Assembly (NCBI GenBank): GCA_009760855.2
Contig: WPIO01000130.1
Coordinates: forward strand, 492,501 to 556,500
Direction of reading: 5' to 3'
From: Cristatella mucedo
Taxonomy: Eukaryota > Bryozoa > Phylactolaemata > Cristatellidae
Length of the DNA: 64,000 nucleotides
Positions 12,443 through 64,000 of this stretch are shown piece by piece (position 1 is the stretch's first letter; every line of letters starts with the position of its first letter). The position numbers and the translations under genes were made by a program. A model generated the notes under the pieces. That model saw only the letters and a list, made by a program, of their open reading frames with translations. It was not told where the DNA came from and did no database searches.

Positions 12443-14990
12443 CTGCTATTCATTGTACGACTCTAAATGGGGCCGTCCATGCTCGGTCCAAGATCATGTT
12501 TTTTGCCGCGCGAGTGCATTCACTGTACACGTATTATTAGCATTAGATGCCGTGGATGTCTCAACTCGATGTGCTCTTGTTTGGGATGCTCTGTGAAGAC
12601 GAAGGCAATCGAGCAGAGGCCGCCCAGTATAGAGCTACTATTCTCCCGGGTATACATGGCGTGTACGCTTGGCCTGGGTCAGCCGTTTCCTATTAAAGCG
12701 ATGTCTTTTTCGTTGCCGCTATTATTAGATCGCCTAGTCCTCACCTCACTATGTAGCTGTACGTGTATAAGTATGTGCTGTTGCTCCCGAGTCGTTGGCA
12801 TACTATTTCCACGAGTACCGGTCCTTAGGCACTACATTCTAGAACTGTTTATTGATATGCGTGTCGTCGTACTTAATAGCTTTTAGAGTATTCGAGCCAT
12901 TTGCTTCTCCTTTTAGTCTGCCGTCTTCTCTTATTCGAGACCTGCATGCTGGATAAAGTTAGTCACCATGGGGTTCCATCTCTCATATAAGCAAGAAACT
13001 CGGTTCTTGCATAGTCCTTGGGATTTTTCGGAACCGCAGACTGCGACGCACAACAAAAAAGAGGTATGCAACCGTAAAACAGGAAATAACACCGAGCAGG
13101 TTTATAACCAAGCAGCGAGCCTCGGAGTACGCGCACTACCATCGGTTTTAAAAGCACAGTCACCGGCTAAAAGCTAAAAATATGTCGTGATCCTAAACCG
13201 ATAGCGGAGGTGAATATGAACACCGTGTTTAAAGAACTAGCACACGATACTTCAAATTTCAGTTTGAACTTTAAATAAAAAGTCTCCTAGCAAATGTTTC
13301 TATTAGCGTTTCTTTTTTCTCGGCGATGGCAAATGGAAAATTCTCTCACGACTTTCTTAAAGGGTCATTCTCCTCTTTTGAAGCCTGAGTTCGCACCTTG
13401 GGATGGGTGCAGTGCGTTCTTTGAAAGTCCCCTGATTCCAGCAACGTACATGCATGAGCATGGCTAGTTGGCTAACAAACTGGTTGCTGACTTGGATATC
13501 TCGCATAAAAGAAGGCTATATTTATCAAGGCTTACAAGTTTGGTTCCAGGAAGGCTGAAACTGCACAGTTTACCGCCGTAGTGGCATCTAGTCTATTATT
13601 AGCAGTCCAGAAGTCTCAGCAGAAGGAACTTTCAAATGCGGAAGCATTCCTCCTCAGCACCGGAATCACCAACTCACATACTTTTTGAAATGGTGCCACG
13701 CCTCTCCGCAATAATTCATCTTATTTCCATTCTAGTCCGATGCTTTCGCAGAAGCACCCTCGGGCTTCATTCTACTCCCACGCGAAATTCTTCTAGAATT
13801 TCGCGTCTCCTTCTAGAATTTCGCGTCGAACCAATCGCTTTGAATTCAGCCCCGAGGAATCCAAACCTGGTCATTTTCTTGCAGCCAGTTCGGGGCGCAT
13901 AGCCTAAGGCTCCCGCCGCCGCCGAGATTTAAACGATCTGACAGCGAGAGACGATGAGACGTAGAGCAAATTGTGAGAGCGGCGGGCGTGTGCTGGTATG
14001 AGAATGCCACAGCTTCCAAGAAAAGCTGACCTTCGCGGGAAAACTAGCGCACTCTAGTTCGAATGCTGCTGCTTAGAAGACGACATGCTGCAAGAAAAGA
14101 AAATGCTGCTGCAAGAAAATGATTTTATATTACCCCGGGAGCATTCTGCTGCGCCAACTGCTTGAAAACTGAACTTTCTTTTCCGGCGGAAGCGCTCTGC
14201 ACCAGCGGCTTAGAGCGCGAACTTTCCCTTCCGGTGGAAGAGCTCTGCGAAAGCAATCGCGATCGTGGCAGGGCAGTCGCAACGTCGGCTGCTGCAGCAA
14301 ATTCAGCGGGTGGCCACTGCCCGCTGACCAGGCCCGATTGATCGCCGCCACCGGAGTTCGGGCAGACACGTGAGAAGGGAGTTGAATACAATGCGACGGC
14401 AGCTGATCCGATCCGCGAAAGGCAGAGCGGTCCGTGAAAGGCTGAGCGTGGCTTTTGTTCGCATTGTCATCCCCCCAGCCGTTGCTAGGCACTAGCAATA
14501 AGATCGCTGCTGGGATTGCTGCAATGCTCGCTGGCGCACTACTTGAGAAGAGGAGGAATCGCAATGGGCTCAGTGGTGGTCGTGCATGCGTGCGCCGGCG
14601 GCGACTATAATCATTATTGCTCATCATTCTCAGCTTAGTGCTCTCTCAGTCATACAGGAACTTGCAATGACAAGCGGACATTGCACTCCATGTCGTAGAA
14701 CAAAGGGTTCTAAGCTCAGTCTTCCGTGCGAGTGCAGGCGACAATTCACTACCCCACTCACCGCCGGCGTTGCTGAGTTGACCCCCGAATGGGCACTGGA
14801 GCCAGGTCTCCTCTATGATTGGTTGGTCTATTATGCAGTTAGTGGTAGCTGGTACCTCTGGCTGCTGTCCTCGCGATACCGCACGGAAGGCGTATACATA
14901 CAACGTACATGCGCGCCAGCGCGAGCACGCGCACGCGCACGCGCGCACACGAACACACATCTACCTTTCCCACTTCATCGCCCCTTCTCT
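12443..14990. other. No gene recognised
   Basis: The region contains a 139-codon open frame (12467-12886) and overlapping frames on both strands at 14125-14640, none with a recognisable domain. A perfect small palindrome with a direct repeat is listed separately at 13780-13826. Confidence 0.35.
13780..13826. repeat. Short perfect palindrome plus direct repeat
   Basis: Arms of 11 bp (acgcgaaattc and gaatttcgcgt) enclose a 5-nt loop, at 13780-13806. The right half 'cttctagaatttcgcgt' is then repeated at 13810-13826. It may be a remnant of a transposon terminus or a chance hairpin. Confidence 0.6.
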
Positions 14991-14995
14991 CTCCT

Positions 14996-15000
14996 TCCTC

Positions 15001-15074
<74 letters not shown>

Positions 15075-15211
15075 TCCCTGTGTCGTTCCTTGTCTCACGC
15101 TGCCCCCTCTCTGCTCCTTCCTCTGTGCCTCTTTCCGTTCTCGACAAAGTCTCCCTCTTACTCCCTCTCTCCCTCTCCCTCTCTCGCTCTCCCTCTTCTC
15201 TTACTCTCTCT

Positions 15212-15302
<91 letters not shown>

Positions 15303-15340
15303 TCCCTCTCTCTCTCTCTCTTACTATCTCTCTAGAAAGG
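14996..15340 (+). repeat. CT microsatellite block
   Basis: Two long (CT)n tracts at about 15004-15070 and 15219-15297 are joined by CT-rich sequence. The long Ser/Leu open frames on the plus strand and Arg/Glu frames on the minus strand across 14586-15643 are products of this repeat, not genes. Confidence 0.9.
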
Positions 15341-15773
15341 TCTCTCCCCAAATCCGGCTCCTATTCTGTCAGACTTTTTCTTTGTCTGACTAGCATGCTC
15401 CTTCGCCATTCGTTGTCCTTCCCCTTCCCTCCCTCCCCCTCTGCATTTCCTTCCCTCTACTGCCCCCATTACTACTCCACTCCATTAATTTTCTCCCACT
15501 CATTGCTTCTAGCCATTCTCCACTCATCCTCTTTCTCTACATTCCGTCTTCTTTCTTCCCCTTTTCACTCTCTAATGCAACTTTGTATCTTCTTCTATCG
15601 CGTGTTCTGGCTCACCGGTTCCCCTTTGAGGCTTACTATTTGAGCGCAGTGGCGAGTTTTCTTTGCATTTTCGCATGCAGCATTGTTTACTTTCGACTCT
15701 ATGTAATTAACTGTACGTATATTTGGGTAATTAAATGTCCGTATCTGTAAGTACATAAATACAGTTACACACA

Positions 15774-15872
15774 ATTTCGGAGCCAGGATTTGCATTCAGG
15801 GGGTAAGACGGCAAGACTGGCATGCGGGGATAAGACCAGCAAGATTGTCATATGGGGGAAAGACCTGCAATT
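15774..15872 (+). repeat. Dispersed repeat with 'gagccaggatt' terminus
   Basis: 'cggagccaggatttgcattc' is followed by repeated 'ggtaagac..gcaagac' units ending 'tcatatgggggaaagacc'. Related pieces occur in reverse orientation at 24925-25000 and 43150-43255, and a 'cagtggcagagccagaatta' end is at 54602. The style resembles ends of nonautonomous hAT-type elements; that is inference. Confidence 0.4.
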
Positions 15873-15970
15873 AATGAACAATTAGCGCCAAATCACAGTG
15901 ATTATTCGACGCGAACTCTACGGTTGTTCGGCCAAAGGAGTCGGGGCATAACTTCGTTGTTAGTGATAGT

Positions 15971-16040
15971 CAAGGACTAGGAATAGGGGGCGGCTCAGGT
16001 CGGCGGCCCGTTGTAGGGGAGCAAATGGCCCACTGACCCC
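15971..16040. repeat. Dispersed repeat of unknown class, copy 2
   Basis: This is the second copy of the repeat at 9981-10050, sharing 'ggactaggaatagg' and 'cggctcaggtcg' in the same order. Confidence 0.4.
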
Positions 16041-16107
16041 TTGGCTCCGGCACACGTGCACCAATGTGTATGATATGTATCGATTTGTAGGGATATATGT
16101 AGATAAC

Positions 16108-16198
16108 GTATATATTAAGATATATATACATATATATATACGGTATATATATATACGGTATATATATATATACGGTATATATATATATATATATATAC

Positions 16199-16245
<47 letters not shown>

Positions 16246-16342
16246 GGTATATATATACCATATATATATATACCATACGAACGTTCGTATATATATATAT
16301 ATATACGGTATATATATATATATACCGTATATATATATATAT

Positions 16343-16405
<63 letters not shown>
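16108..16405. repeat. Long TA microsatellite with 'TACGGTA' interruptions
   Basis: About 300 bp of (TA)n is broken by 'tacggta' units on the left and 'taccgta/taccata' on the right. They are arranged symmetrically around 'accatacgaacgttcgtat' near 16262-16290, so the block is a large interrupted palindrome. Tyr/Ile open frames on both strands here are repeat artefacts. Confidence 0.9.
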
Positions 16406-16409
<4 letters not shown>

Positions 16410-16800
16410 AGACATTGATCTGTAGTTGCAGATGTGATACCGCCAAAATCTCACATTGATACCAGCACAATTTCGCACCGCTCCATTGAAGGGTGTACAA
16501 TGCGTTAGCATTAAGAAGAAAATCCGCGTTGCTTACCATCATTGTAAACGATCCTCGGTGTTTTAGTGTTTCACCCTCTGAAGTATTATGGCCTGGCGTG
16601 TGGGGGGGGGGCGAATAAGAAAAGGTGGACCTATTGCACAACTGCTCACGTTCTTACCATGGCGGGCTCATTTAAGTCGCCAGGTCATATTTCCTTGCTG
16701 GTATATGCCTGCCCGTCTGTCTCATCTACTATCATTCGATGCATGACTTTACGTTGAAAGCAGAGCCCTTCGGGCCGCGAGTCCTACCAGTCTTACACGG

Positions 16801-17900
16801 GGGGGGGGGAGGAGGGGCGCGTAGAGTGAGAGAGCGAGGAACAGTCTAGACAGAAGCCGACCCGAGGAGGACATTACTTAAATGGCATGCCGTCGAGGCG
16901 AGCCATTACCTACCGCCGTGTGCCGATCTTTCCGCTACAGAGCACAGCCAGTAAATTGCTATCCGACCAGACTTGTCTTTTCTTAAATACAAGAAGCTAA
17001 TGGGCAGACTCCCCCCTCCAAGGACAGATATATCTGGGAATTTCCTGACTGGTGAGAGCAACCACTGCAATCTTCCTATTCAGCCCACTGTTACTCGTCG
17101 TGGACGTCGCCATAAATGTTGGACTTCGAATCGCCGACTAATTAGTGTGCATTCTTGATGGTTTCGTCTTTCCTTAAGCTTGAACTATAGCGGCTCTTGA
17201 TAAATCTAGCATAGGGCGACAGCTGGATGAATAAAAGTTTGCCCGGTAGGAGCTCCGAGCCAAGGAAATTCAATGGAAGGCTAACACTGATAGCGACTGT
17301 CCGAATGGATAGCTTGGCCAGATAGTTCACTTTGGGCCGTATTGTAGTGGTTTGCACCGCTGGACAGCCGATGGGTTGATGAATCTTAGACATATTCGCT
17401 GGCGGCAGGGAGCGGTTCGCTCTGGCTCCGTGCAGACGTTAGCAGACAGTAGCAGACGGTAGCAGATAGAGACACTAGACGTTGACGCATGCCGGCCAGG
17501 CAAAGACTTGCACGAGCTGCCGGTTCCTGAGCTCACCTCGCGGCGGGCCGCCGCCGCCGCAGGCAAGTCAGCTTCCCGTGGTAAGTCCTGGCCTAAGCCT
17601 ATCGCACGATAGGCAACCGAAAGGTGCGCGATCAGAAAGTGGAGAGGAAAACCCCTCTCGCGTTCATAGCCAGCAGCTCGCGTCGGCAGATGACTTCCGG
17701 TGGCCCTAGGCGGCCGAAGGTGCCAGCGGTAGCCTTCTTCGAGCTGGCGGCGAGGCGGCTGCGGCGGTGCCGGTCGCTCGAGACGCATTCTTCTAGACCA
17801 GTGCTACTGCTACGTTGGACTGGCGTGCTACTAAGTGCCTTCGACTATTGGGCGCAAGACTGGCTTTATTTCGAAAGATTCGACCGGCATTATATTTTGG
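16801..17900. other. GC-rich stretch, no gene recognised
   Basis: From about 17400 the sequence becomes GC- and CpG-rich (runs such as 'cggcgggccgccgccgccgc'). Overlapping open frames on both strands show no domain. It could be regulatory or an untranslated first exon of the downstream cyclase gene, but nothing proves it. Confidence 0.3.
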
Positions 17901-18043
17901 GCGCCGCGCCGGTTTGGTCCAGTGGTTAAGGTGCTCGCCCCGACCAAGGTCTGGCTGAGGTTGTGGGCTCGAGCCCCGAGGCATACCTGAAGCGCCTGAA
18001 TAGATTAAGTTCTCTTGGGGCGCTATACAAATGAATTATATTA
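17901..18043 (+). mobile_element. SINE T1 copy, nearly full length
   Basis: A tRNA-like head with an A-box-like 'tggtccagtggttaagg' and a B-box-like 'tgggctcgagcccc' is followed by 'gcgcctgaatagattaag' and 'ttctcttggggcgctataca', ending 'aatgaatta'. The tail resembles the 3' end of LINE family B (gcgcctagatagagattgag, ttctccgagggc). This is the clearest T1 copy. Confidence 0.7.
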
Positions 18044-18226
18044 TATATATATTGCATATATATATATATATATAATATAATTCATTTGTATAGCGCCCCA
18101 AGAGAACTTAATCTATTCAGGCGCTTCAGGTATATATTCAATATATATATATATATATATTGCAATATATATATATATATATATTGCAATATATATTGCA
18201 ATATATATATTGCAATATATATATTG

Positions 18227-18281
<55 letters not shown>
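18034..18281. repeat. AT microsatellite with 'TTGCAATATATA' units
   Basis: (AT)n tracts at 18034-18075 and 18140-18281 surround a truncated T1 fragment. Between them 'ttgcaatatata' recurs at least five times at roughly 20-25-bp intervals, so slippage has copied an interrupted unit. Confidence 0.85.
18070..18132 (-). mobile_element. SINE T1 3' fragment, inverted relative to its neighbour
   Basis: The complement of the T1 tail (aattcatttgtatagcgccc, aagagaacttaatctattc, aggcgcttcagg) is nearly identical to the tail of the plus-strand copy ending at 18043. The two tails face each other across the AT tract and form a hairpin-capable inverted repeat of about 65 bp. Confidence 0.7.
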
Positions 18282-18285
<4 letters not shown>

Positions 18286-18289
18286 GAGC

Positions 18290-19313
18290 AGAGTAGCCTG
18301 CAGAGAAGCATTAGCGTTTCCCGGGACCAGTAGGCTGGACCTAGGCTGCTGGACACTGGAACCGGCAGCAGCCTAGGTCCAGCAGCAGCAGCAGCAGCAG
18401 CTGCTTCTGCGGCCGCGTTGCTGCTTCAGTTTATTGGCGGGAAGTGGGGGTGGGATGGGGGTAGAGAGTGGCTACGTGGACGTTGCTATCCGACTGCTGG
18501 GAAACGCTTTCGTAGCTCTGGAGTAATGAGGGTGCCTGCGTAAGTTCTCTCAGCGTTTGCGCAAAGAGGCAATTGGCTTAAGCGCAGCCTCAATTATGTG
18601 TTTAGAGCCTAATTCTCTCGATTGCCCAGAGGCTCCGTCCTACGAGAGCTGTTACGTAAGAGCAGCAATAGCAAAAAAGCCACGAGCCGAAAAGATACTC
18701 AGTGCGGCGTGGCGGGGGTCGCCCTCCTGGTAAGAACGCGCACCGCGAGACTATTGTGGCTGTATATGCACTGCCGCCGCACCCCACTCCCTCAGCGTTC
18801 GCTAGCTGACTCGGTGCGCCACGACGGAGCGGAGCAGTGCAAGTTGGTCGCAGTTTCCGCGGTCAAGATCGTCAATCGCTCAGCCATAGCTAGGGTCTGG
18901 TTTCAGGCTGTGCTGTTGTGGCCCGTGATGAGGACGGGCTTAGCGCGAGTCTAGACACCCTCCATATAGAGCTGCAGATCACATGACGCCCGTGTGGCCG
19001 GCCTCTGTTTTGGGCTTATTTAGGTAGGAACTCATACAGGCCATCGTATAGCCGAGAGATCAGCACTCCGGCCACGCGGAATACTACGCATGCTTCGAAG
19101 GCTACCGCCTCTTCGCCATAGCAATCTTCGCCAGGCCGCGTGTCTGCCGGGAGAGAGGCTTTTTCGCCACTGCGTCAGATGCAGGCACGTGCGTGATCCA
19201 ACCTTCCAGTAGCCAGACCGGCTACTTACGAGACCGCAGCTTCTTGTTCTCGGAGGGGATTGACCAGGGGGCTGCCCCCTACCGCCCAGCCTCTGAAGCC
19301 GCTCACACTCGAG
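18290..19313 (+). other. GC-rich 5' flank of the adenylyl cyclase gene
   Basis: Sequence between the AT repeat and the start codon is GC- and CpG-rich with a short CAG run (18381-18402). It would contain the 5' UTR and perhaps the promoter if the first coding exon is the first exon. No TATA box or initiator could be picked with confidence. An in-frame stop at 19194-19196 precedes the start ATG, with no other in-frame ATG between. Confidence 0.35.
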
Positions 19314-60856
<41,543 letters not shown>

Positions 60857-61463
60857 GTAATCAATTTACTGTTCGTCTGAGCAAGGCTGTGCAAATACCT
60901 TTGTTTATATTCTCCTGCATATGCTTAGACGCCGGAGCCGTCACTTACTACAAGTGCGGGTTTAAGCTGCACTCTGCATTCTTCTGTTATCTTATTTCTT
61001 TTCAAAGGGGCCTTTGCGAGGTGTCACCTTTTCTACCCAGAGCATCCGAGTGAATGAGCTTGGATTCGCCCTCTGAGCTCGACATAATGCTGAATATCGA
61101 CTGAGCACAGACAACCCGAGAGCTCCGGTTGATAGCCTCTTTTGCCTGAGTTCTATATATGCTAAGATCGCTCATTTTTCTGACCAGCTCAGCCGCCAGG
61201 GGTGTGGGGGGCTTGAGTCCCCTTAGCATCAAGCCGGAAGTGGTGTGTCATAGTCCGGCTCGTTGAAGCTGCACTGCAAGCCCCACAGCCACTCTCCAGA
61301 AACATTATGACAGTATGATCACTATGTAACAGGCTGCTTTGATCTCAGATTTTGAGTTTGCCACAGGTTTTGGTCGGGGTGTTCACTATTCAGGTATGTT
61401 TTTGCTTGTTACAGGCAAAACTATGAATACAAGCTCATAAAAATGGCTGACATTTCAAATCAT

Positions 61464-61490
61464 TATATATATATATATATATATATATAT
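61464..61490. repeat. AT microsatellite
   Basis: A pure (AT)n tract. Confidence 0.95.
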
Positions 61491-62430
61491 TGCAGAAAAT
61501 AGTGCAATCAATTCACAGATAACTGACCTAAAATGGACTAGAAAGGGGATGTAACGCTGGCCCAGCACGTGGAACCCGCCCGGCCGCTGGCCTTCTTGCT
61601 ACACGACTACACGTGATCAGTTGCCGACACAGTGTCATTGGCTTAGGTGGAAAATCCGTAAAGATTACACGTGTGTAAAACTTTGTGCAGTTGGAGCGAA
61701 TTGGAATCATTTGGCATATACACGTGAGGAATCAATCAAGTGCCAGCAGTCATGAAAAACTGACGGTGGAAGCATCTGAAACGTAACACGATGAAAGCCA
61801 GATAGTCAGAACGGTTCCACCGAAGGGACAAGACATGATACAATGTCCCCTCAAGGGTAACCCACGATAGAAAGGATGGATGTGGGAAATGTGATCTGTC
61901 GAAGTGCAGGCTCAATGCCGAGGGCGAGTGGCAGTTGGCAGGGCAGACCTTCCTTGTATGGACGCGTCCGAAGGTATTGCTGACGTATCTGCATCCGGAT
62001 ATTGTTCTGCTATAAAATGCGCCACGACACTGCGGTTCTTGCTGATCTGACCCTGCACTGGGAGGAAAATATGGAGGCGGCACATTGAAGGCGGGTTAGC
62101 CGCTATGAGGACTTGGCTGACCAGTGCAGGAGCAACGGTTAGAGATGTGAGCTATTTGCAACTGAGATGAGCGCTCGAGTGTATGTTAGTCGATCGGCCA
62201 CCCCTTTCATGGGTCTTATTGGTTTTTGGGGTAAACGCCTGCAGTGAGCAGTAAAGAAGTTGCTAGTTCAGCTGAATTAGGTGAAGCTTGGTTACAATAC
62301 TCAAGGTCATCTCACTGAGGATTAGTAGACGAGCTGGTGCAACTTGTAAACTGTGAATATTTATCGTAATGAATACAACAAGCCTATTAAGTATCGAATT
62401 CCTTCCCAACCTATCCAGAACAGATTTTAC

Positions 62431-63630
62431 AAAGTTTCTCTAGAAACAGCATGTCACCCAAAAAGCTCCATTAATTGACTACAAAAAAGCCAAAGCGAGG
62501 CCATGCATTCACTGTTGCGGTCGGCGTTTGAACCCTAGGAAAGTATTTGGTTATAAACCTCTTGCTGACAAAATTTTGCATTCGTCTCTACTTTCTTTGT
62601 CGAACTAACAGTAGGTGGTTGCTTGAGAGTTTAGCCACTTCTCCTGATTTATGATTGAGTCACCTCTAGGATTGAGTTCGTTATGTTGAATTTAGTTGGG
62701 CAGGCCGTTGACTTTATGATGGATACATTTATGTTGTGTTACAGATTTGTTGAGACAAAACAGTTGTGCTGTGGCCTTCTATTGTAATGCCACTGAAAGC
62801 CCACAAAACAAGGAAGGTTCTTCGACCCACATGACGCCCATGAGGATATGTTGGAAAATCGCTCAAAACTAGTCCACTCCTTTAAATTGCTTCAGGATTG
62901 ATGGATTGGTGTTTATAGGATTCGGTGTGCGGCCCACAGCCAGACATCAAGGACAGCAAGCTGCCTAATGCAATAGCATTTCGGAGAGAGCAGCTGTCAG
63001 ATTCCTTTACCCAGTGTAAGGTCGACGAGCAATAAAAAAAGCAGAGTGTGCACAACGGTAAAAATAGTGAGATTGATACCGCCCCTTCCTAATTGGGCAA
63101 TAAGCTGGGCATCGGCGGCCATGCCCACCTTTCCTCCTATTGAGGCACGCCATGTCGTTCCTGTTGAGTCCAGTAATGAGTGCTAAGCTGCTGGCAGTCA
63201 GCAGAGGACTGGCCTTGGCATTGGCAGCATTAGCACGAAATCCCATGTGCCGTCGTCGGTGAATTGTCTGAACCCTTGTAGCCACTTAGGTACCCAGCGG
63301 TTACTCCGGCTCCGAGAGAGCTGCCAGCTTTCGGCTGCAGGACGCCATGCTGTCGGCAGACTCGAACTGACTGTTCCAGTGCAAGCGAGGCGTGTCGCCT
63401 TCACATTTATGTTTCCTCTCAGCTTCGATGGTATATGCTAAAAACTGAGCCCCCGAAGCCGTCTTTGAAAGTTGGATGCTGCAGAGGTTTGCTGTAGGGA
63501 ATACGTACTGCAGCCGAGATAAATTTTTGTCCGCACTACCAGTTAACGAGTCAGTGTCGAGCACGTTTGGCTTTTTTTTAGTCAATTAGTGGAGCCTTTT
63601 CAGATGACGTGCTGTTTCTAGAGAAACTTT
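62431..63630. repeat. Inverted repeat pair about 1.1 kb apart
   Basis: 62431-62494 is complementary to 63566-63630 with about eight mismatches and one indel; the shared core is 'tgctgtttctagagaaactt'. It could be the ends of an unclassified transposon or two inverted copies of a repeat. Candidate exon 9 lies inside and candidate exon 10 overlaps the right arm. Confidence 0.7.
62919..63015 (+). CDS. Possible adenylyl cyclase exon 9 (tentative)
   Basis: It would start in phase 0 after 'ggtgtttatag' and end in phase 1 at cccagt|gtaagg, giving 32 residues beginning 'DSVCGPQPDIKDSKLPNAIA'. Phase agrees with exon 8 and the donor is good. The acceptor has a weak polypyrimidine tract, and the peptide has no conserved motif, as expected for the variable C1b region. 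It lies inside an inverted-repeat pair, so it may be chance. Confidence 0.35.
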
Positions 63631-63681
63631 CTGCATATGGTGCAGGCCGAAATAAATTCATGCGGCCTGCCATTGAGTCAG
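63604..63681 (+). CDS. Possible adenylyl cyclase exon 10 (tentative, overlaps repeat)
   Basis: It would follow 'gagccttttcag' and end tcag|gtagtt. It joins in phase with candidate exon 9 to give 'YDVLFLEKLSAYGAGRNKFM'. Its first 27 bases are also present, inverted, at 62431-62457, so the stretch is partly a repeat. Against it, no family motif is present. Confidence 0.22.
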
Positions 63682-64000
63682 GTAGTTTGATGGAACATGA
63701 TAAAAGACCGAGGACGCCAGCACTGCTGCAAAAATTGAAAGCATGCCCTATCGTATTTAAAACAGCATATTGTTTCCAGCAATGAAAGAAATCAGACCCC
63801 ATGATTAGCAGATTTTTATATTGGCAGGGAGCGAGCCGTGAGCCTTTTTGACTTTGACCCTGACGATGTCTCGCATACGCCTGAGATGGTTTTTATGACT
63901 CCTTCCGCCGATGTTTGAAAAACTGATCGCAATTTCGACGAGAGACGCGATCTTAATTTGTACAGAGACTCGTACAGACCGAAAGAACTCTTTCAACGCC

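Noticed and set aside
12467-12886. 139-codon open frame with many cysteines
   Set aside because: It has no recognisable domain, no splice partners and no repeat elsewhere, so it is most likely chance.
14586-15643. Long open frames (up to 249 codons) on both strands
   Set aside because: They are Ser/Leu or Arg/Glu translations of the CT microsatellites, with no non-repetitive domain.
15960-16641. Tyr/Ile-rich open frames
   Set aside because: They are produced by the TA repeat.
63780-63807. Exon start after 'ttgtttccag'
   Set aside because: The acceptor looks good, but in the required phase it reaches a TAG after nine codons.

Overview
This looks like a piece of an animal (metazoan) nuclear genome, most likely an invertebrate with long, repeat-filled introns. 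The evidence is GT-AG introns of 0.2 to 16 kb, abundant dinucleotide microsatellites, tRNA-derived SINEs, decayed CR1/L2-type LINEs and DNA transposons, and no long uninterrupted gene. I cannot name the species. I see no rRNA, true tRNA, CRISPR array, operon or virus.

The only host gene I can support is a multi-exon, plus-strand transmembrane adenylyl cyclase (class III cyclase, ADCY family). Eight exons (19314-19445, 35683-36048, 41791-41940, 49486-49640, 52104-52215, 56926-57053, 57270-57428, 60721-60856) join in one continuous frame of 446 codons. In order they encode a short cytosolic N-terminus, six membrane segments, the linker before the catalytic core, and a complete first catalytic domain (C1a) with both metal-binding aspartates. 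The second membrane block and C2 must lie beyond the right edge. Two or three further exons after 62.9 kb are possible but weak, and one overlaps an inverted repeat.

Layout: 1-19.3 kb is upstream sequence with no recognisable gene. It holds a decayed CR1/L2-like LINE (family A, 3.4-5.6 kb), SINEs, LINE 3' ends and long CT and TA tracts, and becomes GC-rich just before exon 1. The 16-kb first intron (19.4-35.7 kb) carries several LINE 3' ends, a three-layer nest of retroelements (31.0-33.9 kb) and a 0.7-kb CA repeat. Intron 2 holds a Harbinger-like MITE with a TAA target duplication. Intron 3 holds SINEs, a possible tyrosine-recombinase relic and back-to-back LINE fragments. Intron 5 holds a pogo-like MITE, a C-run minisatellite and a decayed pogo/Tigger transposase. 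Intron 7 holds a 1.18-kb element with about 190-bp terminal inverted repeats.

Names used here: LINE family A ends in an ACATT-type tail, and LINE family B ends in a TTATT-type tail. SINE T1 is a tRNA-like head joined to a tail resembling LINE B. SINE T2 is a second tRNA-like family. Assignments come from reading the sequence and from remembered family motifs; no database search was possible.
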